This document shows, piece after piece, positions 1-10,300 of a DNA stretch of 64,000 bases. Location: assembly GCF_030997045.1 (NCBI RefSeq), contig NZ_CP116899.1, positions 4,550,001 through 4,614,000 of the forward strand. The letters run 5' to 3'. Origin of the DNA: Microbulbifer sp. TB1203. GTDB taxonomy: Bacteria > Pseudomonadota > Gammaproteobacteria > Pseudomonadales > Cellvibrionaceae. The notes under the pieces are model-generated. The model was not told the DNA's origin and did not search any database. It was given only the letters and a program-made list of their open reading frames with translations. The position numbers and the translations under genes were made by a program. How positions within the stretch are numbered: the first letter of the stretch is position 1; each line of letters opens with the position of its first letter.

Positions 1-1
1 C

Positions 2-2344
2 GAGGCGGGGCTGGCGATAGACTACATGACCAGCAACAGCCCGACTTCCGGGTTTGTGCACCGCGGTACTGTGCTCCCTAATCCCTGGGAAAACAACAAT
101 AACAACAATCACCAGTCTATTGTGGAGTTCAACAACCAGTGGTACCTCTTCTACCACAACCGGGCGGTCGCCAATGCGCGCGGCGCCAGCACCTTCCAGC
201 GCTCCATCAACGTGGACCGGCTCTTCTATAATGGCGACGGCAGCATACAGCAGGTCAATGCGGGATCGGCGGGTGTGCCAAAGCTGAAAAACGTCGATCC
301 CTTCGCCCGAAATGAAGCGGAAACCATAGACAGAGAGCAGGGTATCGAGACCGAGGGCCCTGCCACCGGTACGAGAAATCTGGCGTTCATTCAAAATGGC
401 GACTGGGTGAAGATCTCCAACGTCGATTTCGGCTCCGGCGCGACCGGATTCGAGGCAGGTGTCGCTTCGGACACCAGTGGCGGCACCGTTGAGATAATCC
501 TCGACGATGTGAACAATCCACCGGTCGGCAGTCTCAGCGTCGGCAATACCGGGGGATGGCAGAACTGGCAGACGGTTTCAACCCAGATCAACACCGTGAC
601 CGGTCTTCACGATCTCTTCCTGCGGTTTTCCGGCGAAAGCGACTATCTGCTCAATCTGGACTGGTACCGGTTTAGCGGTGCGGTCGAGGGCAGCACGCTG
701 GAGGTGGAGCTGGAAAGCCTTTCCGGCCAGGGCAGTTTTTCGCCGTTCAATGTGGAGTTCGATTCGTCCGCGTCCGGCGGGCAGTATATTGCCTGGCCGA
801 ACAACGGCAACCAGATACTGAGCTCGCCGTCGGACGGCGCAACCGGCCAGGTCGAGATCCCATTTACGCTCTCGCAAGCGGCGGACGTGCAGTTCCAGGT
901 GCGGGTCAACCTGCCGAATGCCAATGACGATTCCTTCTATTACAAACTGGACTCGGGTTCGTGGGTTACGCAAAACAATACCGCCACAAGCGGCTGGGAT
1001 ACGCTGATGCCGGCGACCTTCGACAACCTGTCGATGGGTGAGCACACACTGCGGATTTTGCGGCGCGAAGACGGCGCGGGGCTGGATCGGGTCGAGCTGA
1101 CGGCGTCCGCCGGGGAGATCACCGGCTCCGGCAGTGGTGGCGGTGGCGACAATACGATCCTGGTCCGCGCCCTGGGAACCACCGGTACCGAGTCGATCAC
1201 CCTGCGGGTGGGCGGCATCGACGTACAGAGCTGGACACTGACCACGAGCATGACGGATTACGCGGCCACTACCGAACTGGATGGCGACGTCACCGTGGCC
1301 TTCACCAACGACAACGGCGAAGCCGACGTACAGATTGATTACGTGGAGGTCAACGGCCAGGTCCGCCAGGCCGAGGCGCAGAGCGAGAACACCGGCGCCT
1401 GGGGCAACAACCAGTGCGGGGGCGGCTCGAACACCGAGTGGCTGCACTGCAGCGGTCATATCAACTTCGGCCCGGTCTCTGGCACCGACCCCGGCCCTTC
1501 CCCCACCGGTTTCTTTGTCGGCAATATCACCACCGGCGGCCGGGTCCGGTCCGACTTTATACAGTACTGGGATCAGATCACGCCCGAGAACGAAGGCAAG
1601 TGGGGCAGTGTGGAGGGCGTTCGCGACCAGTACAACTGGAGTGGCCTGGATGCGGCATACAACTTCGCCCGGGAGAACGGTATTCCATTCAAGCAGCATA
1701 CGTTCGTATGGGGAAACCAGGCTCCGGGCTGGATCGATAATCTCAGCCCCTCGGAGCAGGCCGCGGAAATCGAAGAATGGATTCGCGACTACTGTGCGCG
1801 TTACCCGGACACCCAGATGATCGACGTGGTCAACGAGGCCACCCCCGGCCACGCGCCGGCGGGTTATGCACAAAGCGCCTTCGGCAATGACTGGATCATC
1901 CGCTCGTTCCAACTGGCCAGACAGTATTGTCCGAATGCCATTCTGATCCTGAATGATTACAACGTGCTGAGCTGGAACACCCAGGAGTTTATCAATATGG
2001 CCAGACCGGCCGTCGAAGCCGGCGTGGTGGACGCCATCGGCTTGCAGGCGCACGGTCTGGAGGACTGGTCCCTGAATGATCTTCGGAGCAAACTCGATGC
2101 GGTGGCCGCCCTGGGTCTGCCTATCTACATCTCCGAGTACGACGTCAATCATGCCGACGACCAGAGGCAGTTGCAGATCATGCAGGAGCAATTCCCGATG
2201 TTTTTCAGTCATCCGTCCGTCGCCGGGATTACCCTGTGGGGCTATGTGGTCGGCGGAACCTGGGTGCCCAACAGCGGCCTTATCCGGAGTGACGGCACAC
2301 ACCGCCCGGCCATGACCTGGTTGATGAATTTTTTGGAGAGGTAA
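2..2344 (+). CDS. GH43-CBM6-CBM-CBM60-GH10 arabinoxylan-degrading enzyme (5' end outside window)
   Basis: The reading frame is open from base 2, so the N-terminus lies upstream; the Met codon at 26 is internal. Numbering from that Met: residues 1-88 are the end of a GH43 five-bladed propeller (motif NHQSIVEFNNQWYLFYHN, then NVDRLFYN); 93-221 is a CBM6; 222-362 is a second beta-sandwich of the CBM6/CBM35 type; about 376-476 is a CBM60-like Ca-dependent xylan-binding module (CGGGSNTEWLHC); 496-772 is a GH10 xylanase domain. GH10 acid/base is E604 in DVVNEA and nucleophile E704 in YISEYDV. GH43 removes arabinose or xylose side groups and GH10 cuts the xylan backbone, so the protein would debranch and cleave the same chain; it is presumably secreted. 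The GH10 module is almost identical to the second GH10 of the gene at 47376-49913, with about 12 differences in 277 residues. The exact GH43 specificity is unknown. Confidence 0.9.
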   Translation, partial: EAGLAIDYMTSNSPTSGFVHRGTVLPNPWENNNNNNHQSIVEFNNQWYLFYHNRAVANARGASTFQRSINVDRLFYNGDGSIQQVNAGSAGVPKLKNVDPFARNEAETIDREQGIETEGPATGTRNLAFIQNGDWVKISNVDFGSGATGFEAGVASDTSGGTVEIILDDVNNPPVGSLSVGNTGGWQNWQTVSTQINTVTGLHDLFLRFSGESDYLLNLDWYRFSGAVEGSTLEVELESLSGQGSFSPFNVEFDSSASGGQYIAWPNNGNQILSSPSDGATGQVEIPFTLSQAADVQFQVRVNLPNANDDSFYYKLDSGSWVTQNNTATSGWDTLMPATFDNLSMGEHTLRILRREDGAGLDRVELTASAGEITGSGSGGGGDNTILVRALGTTGTESITLRVGGIDVQSWTLTTSMTDYAATTELDGDVTVAFTNDNGEADVQIDYVEVNGQVRQAEAQSENTGAWGNNQCGGGSNTEWLHCSGHINFGPVSGTDPGPSPTGFFVGNITTGGRVRSDFIQYWDQITPENEGKWGSVEGVRDQYNWSGLDAAYNFARENGIPFKQHTFVWGNQAPGWIDNLSPSEQAAEIEEWIRDYCARYPDTQMIDVVNEATPGHAPAGYAQSAFGNDWIIRSFQLARQYCPNAILILNDYNVLSWNTQEFINMARPAVEAGVVDAIGLQAHGLEDWSLNDLRSKLDAVAALGLPIYISEYDVNHADDQRQLQIMQEQFPMFFSHPSVAGITLWGYVVGGTWVPNSGLIRSDGTHRPAMTWLMNFLER

Positions 2345-2523
2345 CTACTCACCCCAGCAATCCCCTCTCCCCCTTGGGGGACAAATCCGCCGGGAGCGGA
2401 TTTGGGCAGCTTTAGCTGGCCGAAGGCCGAGCGCCATGGATGGCGCGAGTCACTGGCTTAGGGAGAGGGGGCGCTGACCAAAGCCCCCCCTCCCGCACAG
2501 GCGGGGGAGGAGAGAGTAGTTAC
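2341..2523. repeat. MITE-like element with 10-bp terminal inverted repeats
   Basis: The perfect 10-bp inverted pair gtaactactc (2341-2350) and gagtagttac (2514-2523) encloses about 160 bp with nested palindromes: a CCCCTCTCCC-type arm near 2363 answered by GGGAGAGGGG near 2461, and gcgccatggatggcgc near 2432-2447. The left end carries the stop codon (TAA, 2342-2344) of the upstream enzyme; the right end lies about 28 bp before the next start. No coding capacity is seen. It resembles non-autonomous palindromic elements, but could also act as a transcript-processing or termination structure. Confidence 0.6.
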
Positions 2524-2551
2524 GATATGAATAATAGTGGAGGGATTTTCT

Positions 2552-4114
2552 ATGAATGCTATCAAGCGCAGCCTGGCTGCAATACTTTTATGCCTGGCGT
2601 GGCCGACGGTACACGCCGCGCAAGGCTCCATGACCATCGTCAACGACTGGGGCTCGGGTTTCGAGGGCCAAGTGACGGTCACCAACGACGGCAGCAGCAC
2701 ACTGTCGAACTGGACGGCTGAATTCGACATGGCCATCTCCATCAACAATATCTGGAGCGCGCAGATCCAGTCGAGCAACGGGAACCATTTCGTGATCGGG
2801 CCGGCCGCCTGGAATGCCGACATAGCGCCCGGCGCCTCGACGACGTTCGGCTTCACCGCCTCGCCCGGCAACCTGTCCGCGGTCAGTGTCACGGTCAGCG
2901 GCGACGGCGATACAAGTTCCAGCTCATCCAGCAGCTCGAGCTCTTCGAGCAGCAGTTCTTCAAGCAGTTCAAGCTCTTCAAGCAGTTCAAGCAGTTCAAG
3001 CAGTTCAAGCAGTTCAAGCTCCAGCAGCTCCGGCGGTACCAACGCGATCACCGTTCGCGCCCGCGGCACCACCGGCAGCGAGTCGATCACGCTGAGCGTG
3101 GGTGGCACCGATGTGCAGAGCTGGACGCTGACCACCGCCATGATGGACTACACCGCCACCACCGACCTGGAAGGTGATGTCATCGTGGCCTTCACCAACG
3201 ACAACGATGGCGATGCCGACGTGCAGATTGATTTCGTGCAGGTCAATGGCCAGACCCGTCAGGCCGAGAACCAGAGCGAGAACACCGGCGCCTGGGGCAA
3301 CAACCAGTGCGGCGGCGGCTCGAACAGCGAGTGGCTGCACTGCAACGGCTATATCAACTTCGGCAGCTCGTCGAGTTCAAACGATGACGGATCGGCCGGG
3401 TGCGGTTCAGCCCTGGGGCTGAGCAACGGCCGGCACAATATCAATGTCGGGGGGTTGAACCGGGAATACATTATCGATATCCCGAACAACTATGACATGA
3501 ACAACCCCTATCGACTGGTTTTCGCCTGGCACTGGCGGGGCGGAAGCGCCGACAACGTTGCCAACGATTCCTATTACAACCTGAAGGGACTGTCGAACGG
3601 TACGGCGATTTTCGTGGCTCCCAACCGTGCGGACGGCACCGACGGCTGGACGAACACCAACGGCCGGGACATGGACTTTCTACGGGCGATGCTCGGCGAG
3701 TTCAAGAATTCATTGTGCATCGACGAAGAGCGTATCTTCTCCGCCGGCTGGAGTTACGGCGGAATGATGTCTTTCGCCGTGGGTCGCGAGATGGCCGCAA
3801 CCTTCCGCGCCATTGCCCCGGCGTCCGGCGCGCTCTGGACACCGTTCAACGACAGCGGTTTGCCGATGGCCGCGTGGATATCCCACGGGACTGGTGACAG
3901 TGTCGTCGGATTCGGCAGCGGGGAGGAGGCAAGAAATCTATATATTTCGGCCAACAACTGCTCCAACACGACCGTTCCCACGGATCCGTGGCCTTGTGTG
4001 GAATATCAAAATTGCGACGCAGGGTATCCCGTTGTCTGGTGTCCGTTTAATGGAGGCCATTCGACACCGTCCTTTTACTCCACCGCCGTCTGGGATTTCT
4101 TCAGTCAGTTCTAA
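2552..4114 (+). CDS. CBM2-polySer-CBM60-CE1 feruloyl/acetyl xylan esterase
   Basis: ATG 2552 is chosen over the GTG at 2537 because ggaggg (2539-2544) lies seven bases upstream and translation starts directly in a signal peptide ending near VHAAQG. Order: CBM2-type cellulose-binding module (about 25-125), poly-serine linker (about 125-160), CBM60-like module (about 165-270, with CGGGSNSEWLHC), then an alpha/beta-hydrolase esterase domain of the CE1/PHB-depolymerase-like group (about 280-520). The nucleophile is S401 in GWSYGG; HGTGDS and NGGHS likely supply Asp and His. It should remove ferulate or acetate from xylan while tethered to cellulose and xylan. It sits just downstream of the GH43-GH10 enzyme on the same strand, a natural partner. 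Ferulate versus acetate cannot be decided from sequence alone. Confidence 0.88.
   Translation: MNAIKRSLAAILLCLAWPTVHAAQGSMTIVNDWGSGFEGQVTVTNDGSSTLSNWTAEFDMAISINNIWSAQIQSSNGNHFVIGPAAWNADIAPGASTTFGFTASPGNLSAVSVTVSGDGDTSSSSSSSSSSSSSSSSSSSSSSSSSSSSSSSSSSSSSSSGGTNAITVRARGTTGSESITLSVGGTDVQSWTLTTAMMDYTATTDLEGDVIVAFTNDNDGDADVQIDFVQVNGQTRQAENQSENTGAWGNNQCGGGSNSEWLHCNGYINFGSSSSSNDDGSAGCGSALGLSNGRHNINVGGLNREYIIDIPNNYDMNNPYRLVFAWHWRGGSADNVANDSYYNLKGLSNGTAIFVAPNRADGTDGWTNTNGRDMDFLRAMLGEFKNSLCIDEERIFSAGWSYGGMMSFAVGREMAATFRAIAPASGALWTPFNDSGLPMAAWISHGTGDSVVGFGSGEEARNLYISANNCSNTTVPTDPWPCVEYQNCDAGYPVVWCPFNGGHSTPSFYSTAVWDFFSQF
2920..3030 (+). repeat. Tandem serine-codon tract (poly-Ser linker)
   Basis: A run of serine codons, largely reiterations of the 9-mer agttcaagc and relatives, encodes the flexible linker between the CBM2 and CBM60 modules. 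Serine linkers are typical of secreted plant-wall enzymes in Cellvibrionaceae. The near-perfect repeat units suggest that the linker length can vary by slippage. Confidence 0.85.
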
Positions 4115-4144
4115 GCCCAGCCCGGTCTCCCGGAAAATATGATC

Positions 4145-4187
4145 GGAAAAGCAGCGCCTCGCGATAAGCGGGGCGCTGCTCTTTCCG
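4145..4187 (+). terminator. Terminator hairpin after the esterase gene
   Basis: The stem ggaaaagcagcgcc pairs with gggcgctgctctttcc around a short loop, about 30 bp after the stop codon at 4114. There is only a weak T tract, so it may be a processing or stabilising hairpin. Confidence 0.6.
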
Positions 4188-4322
4188 GCTGGGCCCAGGC
4201 GGATGGTCCGTCATGGAGCGTTCCGCACTTCCTGGGTACCGGTTTACATTGTTCATTTGCGCAACCCAGTCGACCGGCGGTTTCGCGGACTTCGATTACT
4301 TCGGAATCAAGGAGCAGAAGCC

Positions 4323-6224
4323 ATGAGAGATGTCCATAATTTTATAAAAAGCCCAAAAATGTTTATCTTGTTCTTCGTATTAGGGTTGATCCCTATGCAA
4401 TTATTTGCATCAGAGGGCATGGCTACGCCACCTTTACATGTGGAAGGCCGATTCCTGAAAAATCCCAGCGGAGAGAACGTCGTGCTCCGTGGAGGATGGA
4501 TGCAGCCTACGGAAACCTGGTTTAACGGTGGGGGAAGGTGGTACAGCAATCCGACCGACTGGACCAATCCCGGCGATGTGGCGGGTATGTTGAATTTTTT
4601 GAGGGACGCTGCGACTCTCATGAGCGACACCAGCCCAAGATATGGCCGGGACCACGGATGGTATGCCACCTTTGTGCGCGTCAATACCGATGCCATAGGC
4701 GGCTGGACACAGGAGTCAGGGCTGGTCAGCCAGGCACAGTTCAACGGTTGGATACAGAACTTTGTGGTTCCTTACGCCGAGCATCTCAAGTCGCGTGGCC
4801 TTTACCTGGTGCTTAGCGCGACAGGTCCGATTAACACACCCAATAACGGTACCCGTAACGCCGGTGTAACAGAACAGCAGCGCCTGCGCACATTCTGGAG
4901 TACAGTAGCCAATGCTCCGGGCGTCAAGAACGCTGATAACATCATGTTCGAGCTTATGAATGAGCCGGTAGAAATCGAATCTTCCCCCGGCAATGGGGAC
5001 TGGGGTTTCGGCCAACCGCAATATTTCCAAGCTTTTAGAAACTGGATTCAGCCTGTTATAAATGACATTCAGAGCACGGGCGCAAACAACGTTATATTGG
5101 TGCCAACCCTGGAGTGGCAGGGTTCACCGCAACAGCATGTTCAATTTCCCTTTACCTGTTCGAATTGCGGCTTAGCAGTACATTATTATCCGGCGTATGG
5201 CGGCTGTTATGATAGCGTCGATTGTCATAACAACCTGTGGAACACTCAATACAAGCCTGCTGCAGACCTGTGGCCGATGATCATCACGGAAAATTTCTGG
5301 TTTCCCGAAGATGACGGCCTCGTCGCCGGTAGCACGGCCAACTACGGTAATACGCTCAAGGCCAACATGGATGCCGCCGGTAACATCTCGTATATGGTCG
5401 GCTTTCTAAGTGACCTGCTTGATAATCTCAACGATACACTGCCCGCCGATTCCAATCTGAGTTCAAAGGAAGGTGCGCAAGCTGCATTTTCATGGTTTTA
5501 CCAGGATAACAGTAGCAATTGCACTCCTGCATCTATTACCCCGTATGTACAGCTAAACGATGGCAGTTGGCAACAAACTTCAAATGTTACAGTAAATTTG
5601 GGAGATCAGGTAAGATTCGGCCCTCAACCTGTCAGCGGTGGTTCCTGGGGTTGGAGCGGATGCGGAACATCCGGTAGCTCGCGCGAACAAACCATTTCCC
5701 CGACAGGCTCATGTACGGCTACAGCCACTTATACCAATACATGCGGCGCCCAGAATACGCAGAATTTCAATGTGGCTGTTAATGGTGGGGTCACATTTAA
5801 CGGGACTTATTCCTTCGTGGTCCAGCACAGCGGTAAAGCTATTGATGTTGCCGGTGGGGGTACTTCCGATGGGACAAACGTGCAACAGTGGTCTTTCAGT
5901 GAGTCCAATAATAACGAGGCTTTTCAGTTGACCCACCTCGGTGATGGCTGGCATAGGATCAGTCCGGTGATTGCCGCGGGGCAAGCCATTGATGTTTCAG
6001 GGGGATCAACTGCCAACGGCGCCAATATCCATACCTGGGCATATGTTGGCGGAGACAATCAGCAATGGAGGTTCGAAGAGACTGGTAATGGTCATTTTAA
6101 AATTATTGCCCGTCACAGTGGAAAATGTCTGGACGTTTCGGAAGTGTCAGCAGCCGATGGTGCCAACATACACCAATGGGACTGCATATCAGATGCACCG
6201 AACCAGGCTTTTCAATTGTTTTAG
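4323..6224 (+). CDS. GH5-family glycoside hydrolase with C-terminal ricin/CBM13 lectin
   Basis: The ATG at 4323 has aaggag at 4309-4314; the open frame extends further upstream, but this start gives a signal peptide (MRDVHNFIKSPK then a hydrophobic run ending QLFASEG). The product is 633 residues. The GH5 TIM barrel covers about 30-400, with acid/base E214 in ELMNEP and nucleophile E323 in ITENFW. A small Ig-like segment (about 410-485) precedes a ricin-type beta-trefoil (about 500-633) containing repeated Q-x-W motifs. Substrate is unclear: the motifs around the start of the barrel (RGGWMQPTETW) do not match a subfamily I can name, so endo-glucanase, mannanase or another activity is possible. 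Base composition is visibly AT-richer than the upstream GH10 and esterase genes, suggesting a separate origin. A strong hairpin follows the stop. Confidence 0.8.
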   Translation: MRDVHNFIKSPKMFILFFVLGLIPMQLFASEGMATPPLHVEGRFLKNPSGENVVLRGGWMQPTETWFNGGGRWYSNPTDWTNPGDVAGMLNFLRDAATLMSDTSPRYGRDHGWYATFVRVNTDAIGGWTQESGLVSQAQFNGWIQNFVVPYAEHLKSRGLYLVLSATGPINTPNNGTRNAGVTEQQRLRTFWSTVANAPGVKNADNIMFELMNEPVEIESSPGNGDWGFGQPQYFQAFRNWIQPVINDIQSTGANNVILVPTLEWQGSPQQHVQFPFTCSNCGLAVHYYPAYGGCYDSVDCHNNLWNTQYKPAADLWPMIITENFWFPEDDGLVAGSTANYGNTLKANMDAAGNISYMVGFLSDLLDNLNDTLPADSNLSSKEGAQAAFSWFYQDNSSNCTPASITPYVQLNDGSWQQTSNVTVNLGDQVRFGPQPVSGGSWGWSGCGTSGSSREQTISPTGSCTATATYTNTCGAQNTQNFNVAVNGGVTFNGTYSFVVQHSGKAIDVAGGGTSDGTNVQQWSFSESNNNEAFQLTHLGDGWHRISPVIAAGQAIDVSGGSTANGANIHTWAYVGGDNQQWRFEETGNGHFKIIARHSGKCLDVSEVSAADGANIHQWDCISDAPNQAFQLF

Positions 6225-6235
6225 ACGATAAACAT

Positions 6236-6258
6236 CCCCGCCCCAGGGGCGGGGTATT
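6236..6258 (+). terminator. Rho-independent-like terminator
   Basis: ccccgcccc a ggggcgggg followed by tattct, 12 bp after the GH5-ricin stop codon. The GC-rich stem with adjacent T-rich sequence supports termination on the plus strand. Confidence 0.65.
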
Positions 6259-6343
6259 CTGAGGAATTCGCTCGCTTCGCGTTGCTCCACGCTGTTCGCC
6301 GCTGCGCAGCGGACGGCTAAAAGTTTCCGCCAACCGCTCAACC

Positions 6344-7336
6344 ATGACGAGTACATTTATGAACCTGACTAGAACCGCCACCCTCGCCTCATTACTGGCA
6401 TTCGCTGCAACCGGGCTCGTCTTCGCCGCATTCGCCACGGCTCAGGACGGGACCATATACCCGCTTGAAGCCCCCGGCGAGCCGAATGCCATTCCGCTCG
6501 GTACCGGTGAAGTCGAGAAGCAGACCGCGCCCGAGACCTGGTTTCGCCAATGGGGAGACCCGATGGCCCGAAATGTCTCCACTGCAACCCTCACTCCCTT
6601 CCTACCTGAACCGGACAAAGCGAACGGCGCGGCCGTCATAGTGGCGCCCGGTGGTGGTTTCCGATGGCTGTCGATAGACAACGAGGGCTGGGAAGTCGCG
6701 GAGGCATTGGCGGAGCGGGGGATCGCTGCCTTCGTGCTTAAATATCGTCTCCAGCCGACTCCGGAATCGCTCGATGGCTTCAGGGAATCGATGAAGCAAC
6801 TCTTCGCCGCAGCGGGCGCATCTTCCGACGCTTCGCAAGATAAAAAACCGCCGAGCCCGCCGCGATGGGATCTGTCCAATCAACTCGAGGATGCCGAGGC
6901 CGCCTATACCCTGATCGTCGAGCGCGCCGGGGAGTGGGGCGTCGATATCGATCGGCTGGGCATGATCGGATTTTCGGCTGGTGCCGCTCTCACGATGCAT
7001 TCCACGCTCAACTCCAAGACCATGGACCTGGCCTTTATCGGTCCTATCTATGGCGGCATGGGGCCGGTCGAGGTGCCAGTGGACGCTCCGCCCATGTTCA
7101 ATGTTATCGCCACCGATGATTTTCTCTTCCGCGGCCAGTTCGGCGTGGTCGAGTCCTGGTTCGAAGCGGGCCGGCCGGTCGAGTTTCATCTCTATCAGAA
7201 CGGCGGCCACGGTTTCGGCCTCGGGAATCCGGACCGCACCAGCAACCGCTGGTTTGATGCCTTCATGCATTGGCTGGAGGTGAACGGCTTTCTCACTGCC
7301 AATTTGGGAGAGAAAAATCGCGTGGAATTGCCATAA
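6344..7336 (+). CDS. Exported alpha/beta hydrolase, probable acetyl-(xylan) esterase
   Basis: A 330-residue protein with a signal peptide ending near FATAQD; a second Met at 6359 is an equally possible start because neither has a clear Shine-Dalgarno. The fold is alpha/beta hydrolase of the COG0657 acetylesterase type: APGGGF forms the oxyanion-loop region, nucleophile S211 is in GFSAGA, and NGGHGFG carries the catalytic His. An acidic or Lys-rich low-complexity stretch (SSDASQDKKPPSPP) interrupts the cap region. Neighbouring xylan and xyloglucan enzymes suggest it removes acetyl groups from hemicellulose oligosaccharides, but this family is broad and the substrate is inferred only. It is the last plus-strand gene and converges on the GH2 gene with only 9 bp between stop codons. 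Confidence 0.75.
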   Translation: MTSTFMNLTRTATLASLLAFAATGLVFAAFATAQDGTIYPLEAPGEPNAIPLGTGEVEKQTAPETWFRQWGDPMARNVSTATLTPFLPEPDKANGAAVIVAPGGGFRWLSIDNEGWEVAEALAERGIAAFVLKYRLQPTPESLDGFRESMKQLFAAAGASSDASQDKKPPSPPRWDLSNQLEDAEAAYTLIVERAGEWGVDIDRLGMIGFSAGAALTMHSTLNSKTMDLAFIGPIYGGMGPVEVPVDAPPMFNVIATDDFLFRGQFGVVESWFEAGRPVEFHLYQNGGHGFGLGNPDRTSNRWFDAFMHWLEVNGFLTANLGEKNRVELP

Positions 7337-7345
7337 TCTACGGCG

Positions 7346-10300
7346 TCATTGATCTTGGGCAGCCAGGCTGGGTCCCTTCGCATCTGCATATTCGAGGATA
7401 AAACCGTAATAGAAAGGCTTGTCTCCCGGGAGCGTGTATTTCTCCAGTGTTCTGGCGCCCCAGCTGTCGTTGCCGCCGACTCCGTGAATATTCAAATCGA
7501 CATTGAGGTTTATAAAATCGCGATCGGGCAGCTCATAAGGGTGATTGGCTTTTTGCAGGTCCTCTTCAGTATACGGCCAGGCACGGAAACTAAGTGGCTG
7601 TAAACCGCTGAGCCTGATGCCTTCGGCGCTTTTCCTCGAGAGGGAAAACCATCGCACATCGCTGCGGTTGGCATTATCCTGGGGCGCAATATAATCCGTT
7701 ACAAAATTTTCGAGTTTCGATTTGTGTATTCCGATGAGGCTGCCGGTTTTGCGGTCAGGGTAGTTCTCAACGGGCCCGCGTCCATACCATTTGATCAGGT
7801 TCAGATCCGAAGACAATCTCACCCGCATTCCAAACTTTGGCATCAGTGGAATTTGGTCAGACTCCGGCTTGTATGCCGCTTCCACCTGCAATCTACCGGC
7901 TCCGCTCACAGAATAGGTCAACTGATACGTGGCTCCAATGTCTGGAAGCTTCATATCGAAGGCGATAATCGTCAAACCAGGGGCCTTTTCGACCAGGACA
8001 TTCTCTACCCGGCGAGTATCAGCGGCATTTTTCCAGCCGTTGATTATATCCGTTCCTTTTTTGGTTGTCGTTCGCAGGTTTCCAGAAATAGGGCTCCAGT
8101 TCTCCCCTCAGTAGTTCTGCATTCCCCATCTGCCAGCTGATCAATGCTCCGTTTCTCTTGTCAAACCCGAATTCGGAACTCTCCGCCTTCACTTTGATTG
8201 TCGACTGTGTTTCATCCACATCGGGAGTATTGCCCTCGGCCTCAATCTTCCGGGCTACAACCGATTTCAGGACAAACTGCTCCCGGGCCACAGTAAATCC
8301 CGTTTCGGCCCACAGCGCCGGTTCCTTTAAGCGGGCATATAGGTTCAGGATAATTTCGCCGTCGCGGGCCTGGTATCCCTTAAGGTTATCAACCGAAGCC
8401 GTTGTCGCTTGTCCCGGAGGGACCGGTGGTAGATTCAGCAGTCCTTTTTCCGCTATCTGGCCATCCACAAGCAATTCATATACGAAGTCGAACCTGTCAG
8501 TGGAAACAAAGTCGTAGTGATTCGCTATCTCCACCCGGAGCGGACTGACATCTTCCAGTTTAAAATCAATCGACTGGTAGACTTTCTGCACCTGGTAGTA
8601 ATGAGGGTGCGGAATCCTGTCTGGCCCGATCAATCCATTGATAACGAAGGCTCCATCATTGGGCTGATCGCCAAAGTCGCCCCCGTAAGCCCAAAATTCA
8701 TCGTCCTTGAGACTCGGATTGGCAGGGTGCTGGGGGTACTTCATCGGTGAGCCATCAATCTTTTTGGCTATCCCCTGATCGACCCAGTCCCAAATGGCGG
8801 CTCCGACGATACTTGAATCCGCGTGGATGACATCCCAGTATTCCTGCAGGTTCCCCACCGAGTTGCCCATGGCATGGGCATACTCGCGCATGAACACAGG
8901 CTTATCGCTGATCTCCTCAGCAAGCGTCTTAAATTTGTCAGGTGACAGATAGCCTTCATCGTAAATGTCGGACACATCCCGGTGACTATCGGAGTACACC
9001 AGTCTTGTCGAGTCGATTTTCCTTACGGCATCGGCCATCGCAACGAGATTTTTTCCGCGTCCCCCTTCATTCCCCAGCGACCACATGATCACACTGGTAT
9101 AGTTTTTATCGCGTTCGACCATTGAAACCGCTCTTTCCACATGCGTCTTTTTCCAAGCCGGATCGTCGCCAATAACGGTATTGCCAATGCCAAAGCCATG
9201 GGATTCCTGGTTGGCTTCGTCCATGACGTAAAGGCCGTACTCATCGCAAAGTTCATAAAACAACAAATCGTTTGGGTAGTGGCTCGTGCGAACCATATTT
9301 ATATTTGCCTGCTTCAACAGCTCGATATCGCGGACAACGGTTTGCCTGTCGACGTACTTTCCGGTGCGGGGGTGATGCTCGTGGCGATTTACGCCTTTCA
9401 GTTTTATGGGTTTTCCATTCACATAAAAAACCTCACCTCTCACCTCGATCTTCCGGACACCGAATTTCCAGTTTATGGTTTCAAGCACCTCTTTGCTGCT
9501 GTTTTTCAGTTTTAGCTGCAACCGGTATAAGTAAGGAGTTTCTGCCGACCACAAGCGGGGGCGTTCAATCCTGGTGCTCAGCTCCACAACATTTTCGGAC
9601 CTTTTGGGTAAAAAACCGGTATCTTTCGATATTTCAACATCAATCAATTCCTCTTTGGCTGAATGCCCGGAGAGAGTGGCCTCAACAGTCAGTCCTTTCA
9701 GGTTCAAATCTGACCGATTTTCAATGTTAAGTCTGATATCTACAAGGGCATTACTGAAAGCACTGTCCGGCTCGGCAGTCACGGAGAAATCGCGAATAAA
9801 GGATTTTGGTCGGGCCATCAGGTCCACATCCCTGAATATGCCGCTCAGCCTCCACATGTCCTGGTCTTCCAGGTAGCTGCCATCGGACCAGCGGTATACC
9901 TCTACGGCCAGTTTGTTTTCTCCCTTGCGAATATATCTTGTGATGTCGAATTCGGCGGGTGTCATGGAATTTTCGCTATATCCGACTTTTTGGCCGTTTA
10001 CCCACACGTACATCGCCGATCGCACGCCTCCGAAGTTCAGGAATACGAGTTTGTCATTCCAGCTTTCGGGAATCGTAAAGTTGGTGCTATAGCTGCCGAC
10101 AGGATTCCGGTGGAGAAAACTCGTGAAATGCTCTTCCGGCTGGCTTGTCACCTTGGGAGGGTCTGGTTTGAAGGGGTAGCTGATATTGGTATAGATCGGT
10201 GTTCCGAACCCCTGGAGTTCCCAATTCCCCGGAACGACGATGTTGTCCCATTCTCTGGTGGAATAATCTTCAGTGTAAAACCCAGTCGGGCGTGATTCCG

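Noticed and set aside
578..2302. 574-codon minus-strand frame opposite the GH43-GH10 gene
   Set aside because: It is the antisense shadow of well-supported CBM and GH10 modules; no motif was seen.
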